Positions 28,727-36,707 of a stretch of 64,000 nt of DNA are shown piece after piece (positions within the stretch are counted from its first letter, which is position 1; every line of letters begins with the position of its first letter). The notes under the pieces were generated by a model, which saw only the letters and a program-made list of their open reading frames with translations, was not told the DNA's origin and made no database searches. The DNA lies in the NCBI RefSeq assembly GCF_030813515.1, contig NZ_JAUSUK010000002.1, positions 620,001-684,000 on the forward strand, in the 5' to 3' direction. Source of the stretch: Rhodopseudomonas julia. Its GTDB lineage: Bacteria > Pseudomonadota > Alphaproteobacteria > Rhizobiales > Afifellaceae. The position numbers were made by a program, and so were the translations under genes.

Positions 28727-29796
28727 CCGTCCTCCTGATAAAGCAGCGCCGTGGCTCCGAACAACATCGCGAGAACGGCAGGACTCCAGGCAGCCAAGAT
28801 AGGATCCAGGATCCCGTTGCTGCCCATATCGCTGACGATCTCGGTGGCGACATAAAGCAGAAAGCCGATGATGATGCCAGTCAGGGCGAGCTTTCCCACG
28901 CCACCGTAGCGGGAAAGCCTCAGGCTGACGGTGGCGGCGACGGTGACCATGGCCATCAGGAAGAGGGGGCGAGCGAGAAGGCTATGGAACGCCAGAGTGA
29001 AGCGTGCGGTGTTCAGCCCGGTCTGTGCGGCCGTGTCGATGAAGCGGCGTAAAGTCCAGACGGAGAGGCGATCGGGGCGCAGAAGCGTCAAATTGACCTG
29101 ATCGGGCGTCAGCGATGTCGGCAGGATGTAGCGATCGAATCGATCCGAGGCGCCTTCGCCGGAAATGTACCGAGTTTTGGCAAAGATCCACCGGCCCGGA
29201 CGGTAGCTGGCGGAGAGGCTGACGAGCTTGGCTTGAAAGCTGCCGTCGGGATTGAAGAGGAAGGCGGTGACGCCGCGCAATTCCTTCGCGGAACTGTCGT
29301 AGTTTGCCGCACGGATGATCGACGGCCCGTCGAGACCTTCCTGGCGGAACCAGATGGCGTCGGAGGAACTCGCCGCGATGCCGTCGGAGAGCGAGGCCTC
29401 GATTCGATCCGAGCGCTCTTTGAGTTCCGTCGCGAGCGGGTTGAAGAGGAATGTCGACGCCAGACCGATCACCAGAGCGAGAAAGAACGGCGCGCGCAGG
29501 AACCCCCACACAGAGACCCCGGCACCGCGCGCCACCACGAGCTCCAGCTTTCTAGACAAATTGAGGAAACAGATCGTTGCCGAAAACAGGAAAAGGAAAG
29601 GAAGGATATCTTCCAGCAATGCCGGTGCGCGCATCAGGGCGAGCTTGAGCCCGAGAAGGGAGGTGAACGCCTCCGCATCGGAGAAGCGGCGCAAGAGTTC
29701 GACGTAGTCGACCAGAAAGACCAGGGTGAGAAGGGCGATCAGGATCGTGCCCAGGGAGACGAGGAAGCGGCGGCCGATATAGGTTGCAAGGATCAT
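28723..29796 (-). CDS. lptG: LPS export ABC permease LptG
   Basis: YjgP/YjgQ-family permease that with LptF and LptB extracts LPS from the inner membrane. 357 residues with three transmembrane helices at each end (first YIGRRFLVSLGTILIALLTLV; last pair near LTGIIIGFLLYVATEIV) around a periplasmic jellyroll. The start is ATG 29796, overlapping the lptF stop as ATGA; longer readings in the same frame run across lptF and are not credible. It is the second of two adjacent permease genes, hence LptG. Confidence 0.93.
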   Translation of the reverse strand: MILATYIGRRFLVSLGTILIALLTLVFLVDYVELLRRFSDAEAFTSLLGLKLALMRAPALLEDILPFLFLFSATICFLNLSRKLELVVARGAGVSVWGFLRAPFFLALVIGLASTFLFNPLATELKERSDRIEASLSDGIAASSSDAIWFRQEGLDGPSIIRAANYDSSAKELRGVTAFLFNPDGSFQAKLVSLSASYRPGRWIFAKTRYISGEGASDRFDRYILPTSLTPDQVNLTLLRPDRLSVWTLRRFIDTAAQTGLNTARFTLAFHSLLARPLFLMAMVTVAATVSLRLSRYGGVGKLALTGIIIGFLLYVATEIVSDMGSNGILDPILAAWSPAVLAMLFGATALLYQEDG

Positions 29797-31007
29797 GCGT
29801 GCCCGGTGCTCTTGCGGTGAAACAAAGCAAGGGGCGAAAGCTTCAAGAGCTTGCGGCCCTGCCGGGCGAGAGTGTCGAGAAAGCGCGCAATGCCGACCGG
29901 GGTGCGCCAGCGATAGCCGCGCTTGAGCGCGAGTGCCGACACGACAATGCCGGAGATGGGCACGGCGTAGAGAAGCGGAATGAGGTTCGCGTCGTTGGTT
30001 GCGGCGGCCAACACGCCGAATCCGAGGCCGCGCAGCGTGAAGCCTGAGACCACCGCGAGCGCCGTCGCATAGCCGCGATCCTGTCTGTTGGTGCGCGCGC
30101 GCCCGCAAAAGAGAAGTGCGATAAACGCGAAAGCGATGGTGTAGAGCGGTGCGGTGATGCGGTCATGCAGCTCCGCCTTCCAGCGCGTTGGAAACTCCTC
30201 GCGGTACGGATTGTCGGGGGCCGGGCTGAGGAGCTCGCGCGTCGTCAGCTCGCGCGGCTTGCGTGTGGCGTTGACCTCGCCTGCCTTGAATTGGCTGAGG
30301 TCGAAACCGTAGGTGTCGAACTCGACGACGCTCGTCTCGCCCTTCATGCGGTTGTCGCGGACGAGCTCGCCATCCTTCATGATGAGATAGGCATTGCCGC
30401 CGCTTTCCACGAGCACGCCGGATTTGGCGATGTATTGGGTGGAATCGCTCGGGATGCGATCGTCGCTGACGAAGATATTCTTGAAGCTCCCATCCGGCGC
30501 CTTGGCACGGATGTGAAGGGTGAGGCCGTTGTCGACCGTGCGGAAGCCGCCGTCTTTGACGAGAGTGGCGAGAAGATCGGCGCGCACATGCGCCACGATC
30601 TCCCGCAAGGCGCCGAGGCTTGCCGGAGCGACGATGTGATAGAGCAGGGTGACGGCGACGAAAATGACGGCGCCCAAGACGATGATCGGTCGGGCAACGA
30701 CCCTGCTTGAGGCACCCGCCGCCGCCATCACCGGCAATTCGCTGTCGGCGTTGAGATTGTTTAAGGTGACCGTCGCTGCAATGAGGTAGGCGATCGGGGC
30801 GATCACCTGAATGAGGGCGGGCAAAGCCAGGAGCGTCATGAAGACGAACATCCAGATCGCCTGGCCCTTGGCCGTTACCACGTCGAGCTCGCGCAGCACC
30901 TGGGTCATCCACATGGTGGCGACGAGCGCCCCCAGAACGAGCAGGAGCAGCATCAATGCGCGACGAAAAACGTAGCGTTCCAGAAGGGGAAGCCTGAAGA
31001 TTTGCAT
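29793..31007 (-). CDS. lptF: LPS export ABC permease LptF
   Basis: First of the paired YjgP/YjgQ permeases. MQIFRLPLLERYVFRRALM opens the first membrane helix, and the same six-helix plus periplasmic-domain plan as LptG is seen, ending in a basic cytosolic tail. ATG 31007 gives 404 residues, the family norm; the much longer in-frame reading covers the pepA promoter region and lacks family features. It is the first gene of lptF-lptG-lptD-surA-pdxA-rsmA and is divergent from pepA. Confidence 0.93.
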   Translation of the reverse strand: MQIFRLPLLERYVFRRALMLLLLVLGALVATMWMTQVLRELDVVTAKGQAIWMFVFMTLLALPALIQVIAPIAYLIAATVTLNNLNADSELPVMAAAGASSRVVARPIIVLGAVIFVAVTLLYHIVAPASLGALREIVAHVRADLLATLVKDGGFRTVDNGLTLHIRAKAPDGSFKNIFVSDDRIPSDSTQYIAKSGVLVESGGNAYLIMKDGELVRDNRMKGETSVVEFDTYGFDLSQFKAGEVNATRKPRELTTRELLSPAPDNPYREEFPTRWKAELHDRITAPLYTIAFAFIALLFCGRARTNRQDRGYATALAVVSGFTLRGLGFGVLAAATNDANLIPLLYAVPISGIVVSALALKRGYRWRTPVGIARFLDTLARQGRKLLKLSPLALFHRKSTGHA

Positions 31008-31179
31008 CCGGTCCTTGTTCGGCAAGATCGGGCTCGCGAGGTCAAGCCTTACGCAGGCATGGATAAAATTCACCCAACAAGCATGGTTAACGGGAATTGG
31101 CCTTGACGGCCCGGCTCTCACGGCTAATCCAAACCCACCCCCACTTTCCATGACAAAAGCCGAGGATCGAGGCAACAGC

Positions 31180-32673
31180 ATGGTCGCCAACACCACCATC
31201 ACTTTTAAGAAACCTGCCGTTCCCGAAAAGGGAACCGCCGTCCTTTTGACCGGCAAAGAGCTCGCTCTTGGGCCTGTTGCAAGCTCGCTCGACGAGGCTG
31301 CCGGCTCGCGATTTGCGGTGGCGGCGAAAATCAAGGGCTACAAGGGCGCCCTGCGCAAGACGCTCGAACTCGTCGCTCCGTCCGGTGTCGATGTGGAACG
31401 AATCATCTTCGTCGGCCTCGGCGACGTCGATTCCGACATCGACTGGCTGCGCCTCGGCGGTGCGACGGCCAAGGCCTTGCCGGATGAGGGGGAGGTGACG
31501 GTCGTCCTGCAGGATGCGGAAGGCCGTGGCCCGAACGGCGAAGATGCGGCCGCCTTCGCTCTCGGCCTGGTGATGCGCCGCTACCGCTTCGACCGCTACA
31601 AGAGCCGCAAGGACGACGAAGATTCGCCTCGCGGGCCGATGACGGTCACGATCGGTGTCGACAACCCGGAGGCTGCAGAGGCGGCCTGGAAGGATGCTTC
31701 TGCCGTTGCCGAGGGCGTGGAACTTGCACGCAATCTCGTCAATGAGCCGGCCAATATCCTGGGTCCGGTCGAATTTGCCGACCGTCTCGGCGAACTCAAG
31801 GCAAAGGGGCTCGACGTCGATGTGCTCGACGAGAAGGCGCTGACAGACTTGAAGCTCAACGCGCTTTTGGGAGTGGCGCAGGGCTCGGTGCGTCCGCCGC
31901 GGGTCGTCATCCTGCGCTGGAATGGCGCTGGCGACGAGGCGCCGATCGCCTTCGTCGGCAAGGGCGTCGTCTTCGATACGGGCGGCATCTCCATCAAGCC
32001 GGCAGCCGGCATGGAAGACATGAAGGGCGATATGGGCGGCGCGGCAGCCGTCTCCGGCGTCATGCTGGCGCTCGCCGCCCGCAAGGCCAAGGTGAACGCC
32101 ATCGGCATCGTCGGCATCGTGGAGAACATGCCCGACGGGAACGCGCAGCGGCCGGGCGATATCGTGACTTCGCTCTCCGGCCAGACGATCGAAGTGATCA
32201 ACACCGATGCCGAAGGCCGGCTGGTGCTCGCCGATATCCTGACGCATGTGCAGAATGTCGCCAAGCCGAAGGCGATGATCGATCTGGCGACCTTGACCGG
32301 CGCCATCATCGTGGCACTCGGCCACCATTATGCCGGGCTCTTCTCCAACGACGATGCGCTCGCCTCGGCTCTGCTCGATGCCGGGCAGGCGACCGGGGAA
32401 AAGGTGTGGCGCATGCCGCTCGGCGAGGAATACGACAAGCTCATCGATTCCAAGAACGCCGATATGAAGAATGTCGGCGGGCGCTGGGGCGGTTCGATCA
32501 CGGCCGCGCAATTCCTCAAGCGTTTCGTGGAAAACGACACGCCCTGGGCGCATCTCGACGTCGCGGGAACGGCGATGGGATCGCCTTCGAGCGACACCAA
32601 CGATTCGTGGAGTTCGGGCTTCGGCGTCCGGCTTCTCGATCAGCTGGTGAAGTCGAGTTACGAAAAGGCCTGA
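31180..32673 (+). CDS. pepA: leucyl aminopeptidase PepA
   Basis: M17 family cytosolic zinc/manganese aminopeptidase, in some bacteria also a DNA-binding protein. The metal-binding and catalytic segments GKGVVFDTGGISIKPAAGMEDMK (shown here only by its ends, around residue 265) and NTDAEGRLVLAD are complete. ATG 31180 has GAGG about 8 bases upstream and gives 497 residues, the usual size; an ATG at 31150 lacks a ribosome site. pepA upstream of holC is a conserved pair, and the divergent lptF gene shares its upstream region. Confidence 0.95.
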   Translation: MVANTTITFKKPAVPEKGTAVLLTGKELALGPVASSLDEAAGSRFAVAAKIKGYKGALRKTLELVAPSGVDVERIIFVGLGDVDSDIDWLRLGGATAKALPDEGEVTVVLQDAEGRGPNGEDAAAFALGLVMRRYRFDRYKSRKDDEDSPRGPMTVTIGVDNPEAAEAAWKDASAVAEGVELARNLVNEPANILGPVEFADRLGELKAKGLDVDVLDEKALTDLKLNALLGVAQGSVRPPRVVILRWNGAGDEAPIAFVGKGVVFDTGGISIKPAAGMEDMKGDMGGAAAVSGVMLALAARKAKVNAIGIVGIVENMPDGNAQRPGDIVTSLSGQTIEVINTDAEGRLVLADILTHVQNVAKPKAMIDLATLTGAIIVALGHHYAGLFSNDDALASALLDAGQATGEKVWRMPLGEEYDKLIDSKNADMKNVGGRWGGSITAAQFLKRFVENDTPWAHLDVAGTAMGSPSSDTNDSWSSGFGVRLLDQLVKSSYEKA

Positions 32674-32702
32674 GGCCCTGGGTGACGATGTGAGGGAGCG
32701 CC

Positions 32703-33152
32703 TTGCCTGAGATCCTCTTCTACCATCTGGAGACGAGGCCTCTCGACAGGGCGCTTCCGGACCTTTTGCAGCGCTCGCTCGATCGCGGCTGGCGGGCGGT
32801 CGTGCAGGCCGGCAGCGACGAGCGGCTGGCTTCTCTCGATGCGGCGCTCTGGACGTTCGATGACGCGTCGTTTCTGCCTCACGGAATGGCCGAAGACGGC
32901 CGTTCGGAAGATCAGCCGGTCTTCCTCACCACGACGCCGGAAAACCCGAACGGGGCGGCGATCCGATTTCTCCTCGATTGTGCCGAGGAGGGCGATTTTT
33001 CAGGCTATCAGCGTGTCGTCTATCTTTTCGAGGCAGCAAACGAGGCCACCATGCAGTGGGCTCGGCAGGCATGGAAACGTCTCAAGTCCGAAGGCGCCGA
33101 GATGACCTATTGGAAACAGGATTCCGACGGCCGCTGGAAGAAGCAGGGTTAA
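32703..33152 (+). CDS. holC: DNA polymerase III chi subunit
   Basis: HolC links the clamp loader to single-stranded DNA-binding protein. 149 residues with the family pattern EILFYHLETRPLDRALPDLLQ at the start, LTTTPENPNGA in the middle and ARQAWKRLKSEGAEMTYWKQD near the end. The start is a TTG preceded by GAGGGAG. The gene follows pepA by 29 bases, as in many proteobacteria. Confidence 0.92.
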   Translation: MPEILFYHLETRPLDRALPDLLQRSLDRGWRAVVQAGSDERLASLDAALWTFDDASFLPHGMAEDGRSEDQPVFLTTTPENPNGAAIRFLLDCAEEGDFSGYQRVVYLFEAANEATMQWARQAWKRLKSEGAEMTYWKQDSDGRWKKQG

Positions 33153-33181
33153 GCCGCGCAGCCGTCGAGGGCTTTCGCCCG

Positions 33182-34165
33182 TCAGCTGGTTTCGGCGCGC
33201 TCGTCTTGCGCAGCCGATGTCGCCAGATGCTCGCGCGGCTTCTGCGCTTCCTCTTTTGCCGCCTCCCAGTAGGAGACCATGCGCGCTGAAAGAGCGTTGG
33301 GGGATTCCGCACAAAGCTTGGCGCCGATATCGAGAGCGGCGGAGCGCAGCTCGCTCTGACGGCGGTCGAGGAGTGCGAGCAAAAGCTCCTGGACCTTCTT
33401 CTTGCCGAAGAGTTTCGGCTCCTCAAGCAGTGTGCCGCGATAGACTGCAAGATCGTGCTCGTCTCCGAGGATATCGGCGAGCGCCTTGGCTTCGGCCCGG
33501 CGCGCCTTCATCGGCTGCGGCCAGATCTCGCGCAGAAGCTTGAGATGCACCCAGTGATATTTGGCGCGCTTGCGCCAGTCGTGAAACACCGCTGAATCTT
33601 CAGAGGTCTGTGCCTTGCGGTAGCCTTTGTCGAGCCGCTTGTAGGTCTTCGCAAAACCCTCTGCGATCGTCTCGAAATCATCGGGGAAGGAAAGTTCGTC
33701 GAGCCGCTTTTCACCGGCATCGAGCGCTTTCATCGTGGCTTTGATGCGCTCGTCGAGATCGGTGACCTCGTCCGTCATTTCCGCCCGGCGGTCGTCCAGC
33801 CTCTGGCGTGTGCCGTAGAGAATGCCGTCTTCGATGCGGTCACCGAAATGGCTGGTGAGGGCGTCATGCGTCTCAAGGAGAGCGGTTGCGTCGCGGATGA
33901 CGGAGAGCTCTCGTGCGATGTCGCGCCAGCGGGCATTCTCCTCCGCATAATCCTCTCCGAGGCCCGGCCGTGCGAGGCGCAAGAGACCACGAAGTTTCTT
34001 GAACCGTTTGCGCGCCAGATGCACCGCTTCGTGGCGATCCTCGGCCTCGTCGGACAGCTCGGCGCGCGCCCGCTCGATCTGTTCGGCGGCGGCGCGCTTC
34101 AGTTCTTCGGCAATGGACGCGGAGGGATTTAGAGAAAAGCTCATGACATCCATATGGGTGCGCAC
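33182..34165 (-). CDS. CHAD domain protein
   Basis: 327-residue, largely alpha-helical protein with repeated charged helices and conserved His residues (EAVHLARKRFKKLRGLLRL; VFHDWRKRAKYHWVHLKLL), the pattern of the CHAD domain, which binds inorganic polyphosphate. GTG 34165 has GAGG at eight bases, better than the ATG codons at 34153 and 34144. It follows the CYTH gene by 15 bases on the same strand. CHAD and CYTH are often fused or adjacent, so the two probably act on polyphosphate together; exact role unknown. Confidence 0.88.
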   Translation of the reverse strand: MRTHMDVMSFSLNPSASIAEELKRAAAEQIERARAELSDEAEDRHEAVHLARKRFKKLRGLLRLARPGLGEDYAEENARWRDIARELSVIRDATALLETHDALTSHFGDRIEDGILYGTRQRLDDRRAEMTDEVTDLDERIKATMKALDAGEKRLDELSFPDDFETIAEGFAKTYKRLDKGYRKAQTSEDSAVFHDWRKRAKYHWVHLKLLREIWPQPMKARRAEAKALADILGDEHDLAVYRGTLLEEPKLFGKKKVQELLLALLDRRQSELRSAALDIGAKLCAESPNALSARMVSYWEAAKEEAQKPREHLATSAAQDERAETS

Positions 34166-34180
34166 CCAGTGCGCCTCAAG

Positions 34181-34651
34181 TCATGTCCAGTCGTGATAAG
34201 GGTGCTGCGACAGAGAGGCATTGGTGTAGCGGCCGTCGCCGGTGACCTCTTCGCCCAACCATTCGGGATGTTCGAATTCCTGATCGGGATGGTCGAGCTC
34301 GATCTCTGCCACGACGAGGCCGGCATTGCGATCCTCGAAGACGTCGATTTCCCAAGCGAGATGACCGTGACGGATAATGTGGCGGGTCTTCTCGATCAGG
34401 CGTCCGGCGCATTTGGCGATCAGCTCCTCACCGTCTTCGAGCGGGATCGCGTATTCGTATTCGTCGCGGCTGATCGCCGCCTTGCCGCTCTTGATGGTGA
34501 GATAGGCCTTTTCGTCATCCACGATGCGAACGCGCAGGCTCGCCCGCTCGTCATTGCACAGATAGCCCTGCCGGATATGCCGGGTTTCGTTGACGGACTT
34601 CCGCCAGTCATCGCTGGCAAGAAGGAATTTGCGTTCAATTTCGAGTGCCAT
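34181..34651 (-). CDS. CYTH domain protein (inorganic triphosphatase-like)
   Basis: 156 residues with the diagnostic ExExK motif at the start (EIERKF, residues 4-9), then KSGKAAISRDEYEY and a C-terminal EIDVFEDRNAGLVVAEIEL with the acidic metal ligands of the triphosphate tunnel. The family includes inorganic triphosphatases and class IV adenylyl cyclases; without the long cyclase features, triphosphatase activity is the better guess. It is the first gene of a two-gene unit with the CHAD protein. Confidence 0.9.
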   Translation of the reverse strand: MALEIERKFLLASDDWRKSVNETRHIRQGYLCNDERASLRVRIVDDEKAYLTIKSGKAAISRDEYEYAIPLEDGEELIAKCAGRLIEKTRHIIRHGHLAWEIDVFEDRNAGLVVAEIELDHPDQEFEHPEWLGEEVTGDGRYTNASLSQHPYHDWT

Positions 34652-34834
34652 GTCTCTGCAAGCTCAAACGTGCCCTGGCGGTTCCCCGCTTTGACGATTC
34701 GTCGCGGCAAAATCTTGTCCACCGGTCGGATGCTTGTCGAATGGCTCGGAGCGAGGATGCGCCATTCGGTTGGAATTTCATTCGTGCGCCGGTTATGGAG
34801 CTAGGTAAATAAGCTTTATCGAACAAGGATCGGG

Positions 34835-35629
34835 ATGATCGGCTTCGTTCCCGCCCCGCTCATGGGGTTCATTGTTGTCGTCGGGACGATAGCGATCGCT
34901 TTTGCGAGCTATTTTGTTGCGCGCACCTTGCTTTCCTCGCGCGGCCCGGAGGAATCGAAGGATCTCGCCGGTTCCGTAGTGATCCGGGTGTCGGCGCTGC
35001 ACGGACTCATCCTGGCGCTGGTTTTCGCTCAAGAACTGGCGAATTTCGACCAGATCGGAGACGGGCTTTCGACAGAGGCGGCGCTGATCGGCGATGTCTT
35101 CCACGACCTCGAGCGCTTCGATGCCGACCTCACCAAAGAGGTGCGGGACGATCTTGCGACTTACACAAGGATCGTTCTCGACGAGGAGCTGCCGGCGCTG
35201 GCGGACGGCAAGCCTCTGCTTCGTAAGGCCTGGGAGAGCTGGGACGACGTCTATAATGCCATCCTCGATCTCGAGCCGCAGAATGTGCGCCAGACGGCTT
35301 TGAAGCCGATACTCATCAAAAATGTGGGGGAGGTGTCGCAGCTGCGGCTGAAGCGGGAGGAAGCCGCAGAGGACGGTGTGAACGGGCTTTTCATGCTGGC
35401 AGCGCTCCTCGGTGTCGCGCTGACGGCCGCCGCCTATTTCGCTTTTCCGCCCACTGTCCCTAACCTTTTGCTCCTGACGATCTTCGGCACGTATACGGGG
35501 CTGATCGTGTTTTTCGTCATCGCCTTCGCGTATCCCTATTCGGAGCCGGGGGAGGTGCGCCCGGTCGGGCTCCAAAAACTCTACGCTTCTGAGATGCAGG
35601 GACGTTTACCTGGTCAATCCTACCCATGA
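34835..35629 (+). CDS. DUF4239 (bestrophin-like) membrane protein
   Basis: 264 residues with four predicted transmembrane helices: two at the N-terminus (about 4-26, and a weaker one near 50-68) and two at the C-terminus (about 185-205 and 212-235), separated by a helical soluble region. This layout and segments such as HGLILALVFAQEL fit DUF4239, a family of unknown function. The stop overlaps the start of the LysE-type exporter gene (ATGA), suggesting a two-gene unit. No catalytic motif is apparent. Confidence 0.75.
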   Translation: MIGFVPAPLMGFIVVVGTIAIAFASYFVARTLLSSRGPEESKDLAGSVVIRVSALHGLILALVFAQELANFDQIGDGLSTEAALIGDVFHDLERFDADLTKEVRDDLATYTRIVLDEELPALADGKPLLRKAWESWDDVYNAILDLEPQNVRQTALKPILIKNVGEVSQLRLKREEAAEDGVNGLFMLAALLGVALTAAAYFAFPPTVPNLLLLTIFGTYTGLIVFFVIAFAYPYSEPGEVRPVGLQKLYASEMQGRLPGQSYP

Positions 35630-36225
35630 ATGCAGCACTTGCCGGCTTTTCGCTCGGGCTCGGCCTCATTTTGGCGATCGGCGCGCAGAATGCCTTCGTG
35701 TTGCGCCAGGGCCTGGTGGGTCGCCACGTTTTCGCCGTCTGTCTCGTCTGTGCGCTTTCCGATGCGGTTCTGATCTCGGCCGGGGTCGCTGGCGCATCAG
35801 GCTTGATGAAGGTTTTGCCGTGGCTCGAGATGGTGATGCGCTATGGCGGCGCGTTGTTTCTCATTACCTATGCGCTGAAGAGCTTTTACTCCGCGCTGAA
35901 GCCGGGGCCAGGGCTGCAGCCACTGGATGCCAATGGACGGGGCCTCGGTGCGGCCGTGGCGACCTGTCTCGCCTTTACCTGGCTCAACCCGCATGTCTAT
36001 CTCGATACGCTCGTGCTCCTCGGCTCGGTGTCCTCGCAATATGAGGGGGAGAGACCGGCCTTTGCTTTGGGCGCGGTGACGGCGTCCTTCTCATTCTTCT
36101 TCGCGCTCGGTTATGGCGCGCGCTTCCTGCGGCCGATCTTCGCCGATCCGCGCGCCTGGCGGGTGCTCGATCTTCTGATCGGCATCATCATGGGTGTGAT
36201 CGCGGTGAGCCTCCTGCGGGGATGA
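35626..36225 (+). CDS. LysE/ArgO family amino-acid exporter
   Basis: 199 residues with six hydrophobic helices and the LysE-family signature LGLILAIGAQNAFVLRQGL, plus FTWLNPHVYLDT. These carriers export basic amino acids, lysine or arginine, to prevent toxic build-up; ArgO-like length and sequence favour arginine/lysine. It overlaps the DUF4239 gene by four bases. No adjacent LysG/ArgP regulator is seen, though arginine-related enzymes (DDAH, agmatinase family) lie about 7 kb downstream. Confidence 0.88.
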   Translation: MNAALAGFSLGLGLILAIGAQNAFVLRQGLVGRHVFAVCLVCALSDAVLISAGVAGASGLMKVLPWLEMVMRYGGALFLITYALKSFYSALKPGPGLQPLDANGRGLGAAVATCLAFTWLNPHVYLDTLVLLGSVSSQYEGERPAFALGAVTASFSFFFALGYGARFLRPIFADPRAWRVLDLLIGIIMGVIAVSLLRG

Positions 36226-36266
36226 GCGGCGAAGGGGCCGATGGCGAAACGCGGACGGCGGACATG

Positions 36267-36292
36267 AAAATGCGGGACGTAAAGTCCCGCAT
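36267..36292 (-). terminator. possible terminator of the pio operon
   Basis: A perfect 9-bp stem (ATGCGGGAC with GTCCCGCAT, five-base loop) lies about 65 bases after the HiPIP stop. On the minus strand it is followed by only four T, so the tail is short. It also lies after the LysE-type gene on the plus strand, where no T run follows. Confidence 0.5.
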
Positions 36293-36356
36293 GGATTGAA
36301 TGGTGAGGCGAGGAGCCCTGAAGAGGCTGTCACGCCTGTTCCGGGTTCGGCCCGCG

Positions 36357-36635
36357 CTACTTCTTGGCGTAGAGGCGGCACCAGCCCTTCGGTGAAATCG
36401 GCCCCTGCACGACCTGACAGGCGTCCGGCGCCTGGAAGTGCCGGCAGTTGTCGCATTCCTGCCGGCCCTTCGGCGTAGTCTGATAGCCGGCGATGCTCTG
36501 CTTGGCCTTGTTGGCGATTTGCGCATTCGCTGCACCCGTCCCGACCAGAGCCAAAGAGCCGGCTGCGATCGCGCAGGCCCCGAGAAGCTCGCGCCGGGAC
36601 ATGCCATTGTTCGATGTCTTTGAGTCGTCTCTCAT
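36357..36635 (-). CDS. pioC: high-potential iron-sulfur protein, PioC type
   Basis: 92-residue precursor. A twin-arginine signal (SRRELLG, Arg14-Arg15) with hydrophobic core ends near AANAQ (about residue 39), so the folded protein is exported by Tat. The mature part has four Cys (C61, C64, C73, C86) in ECDNCRHF...DACQ...GWCRLY, the HiPIP cluster pattern. Mature size of about 54 residues matches the very small PioC of Rhodopseudomonas palustris, which carries electrons from PioAB across the periplasm to the reaction centre. GGAGG precedes ATG 36635. Last gene of the pioABC-like operon, 72 bases after pioB. Confidence 0.9.
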   Translation of the reverse strand: MRDDSKTSNNGMSRRELLGACAIAAGSLALVGTGAANAQIANKAKQSIAGYQTTPKGRQECDNCRHFQAPDACQVVQGPISPKGWCRLYAKK

Positions 36636-36707
36636 TTTGGGTTTCCCTCCTTGGTTTTTCTTTGAATGTGCCCTGATGCGTCGTGTCGATGGCGCTGGGG
36701 GCTTTCC

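Noticed and set aside
31087-32553. 488-codon open frame opposite pepA
   Set aside because: No recognisable motif; pepA on the plus strand is complete with metal-binding segments.
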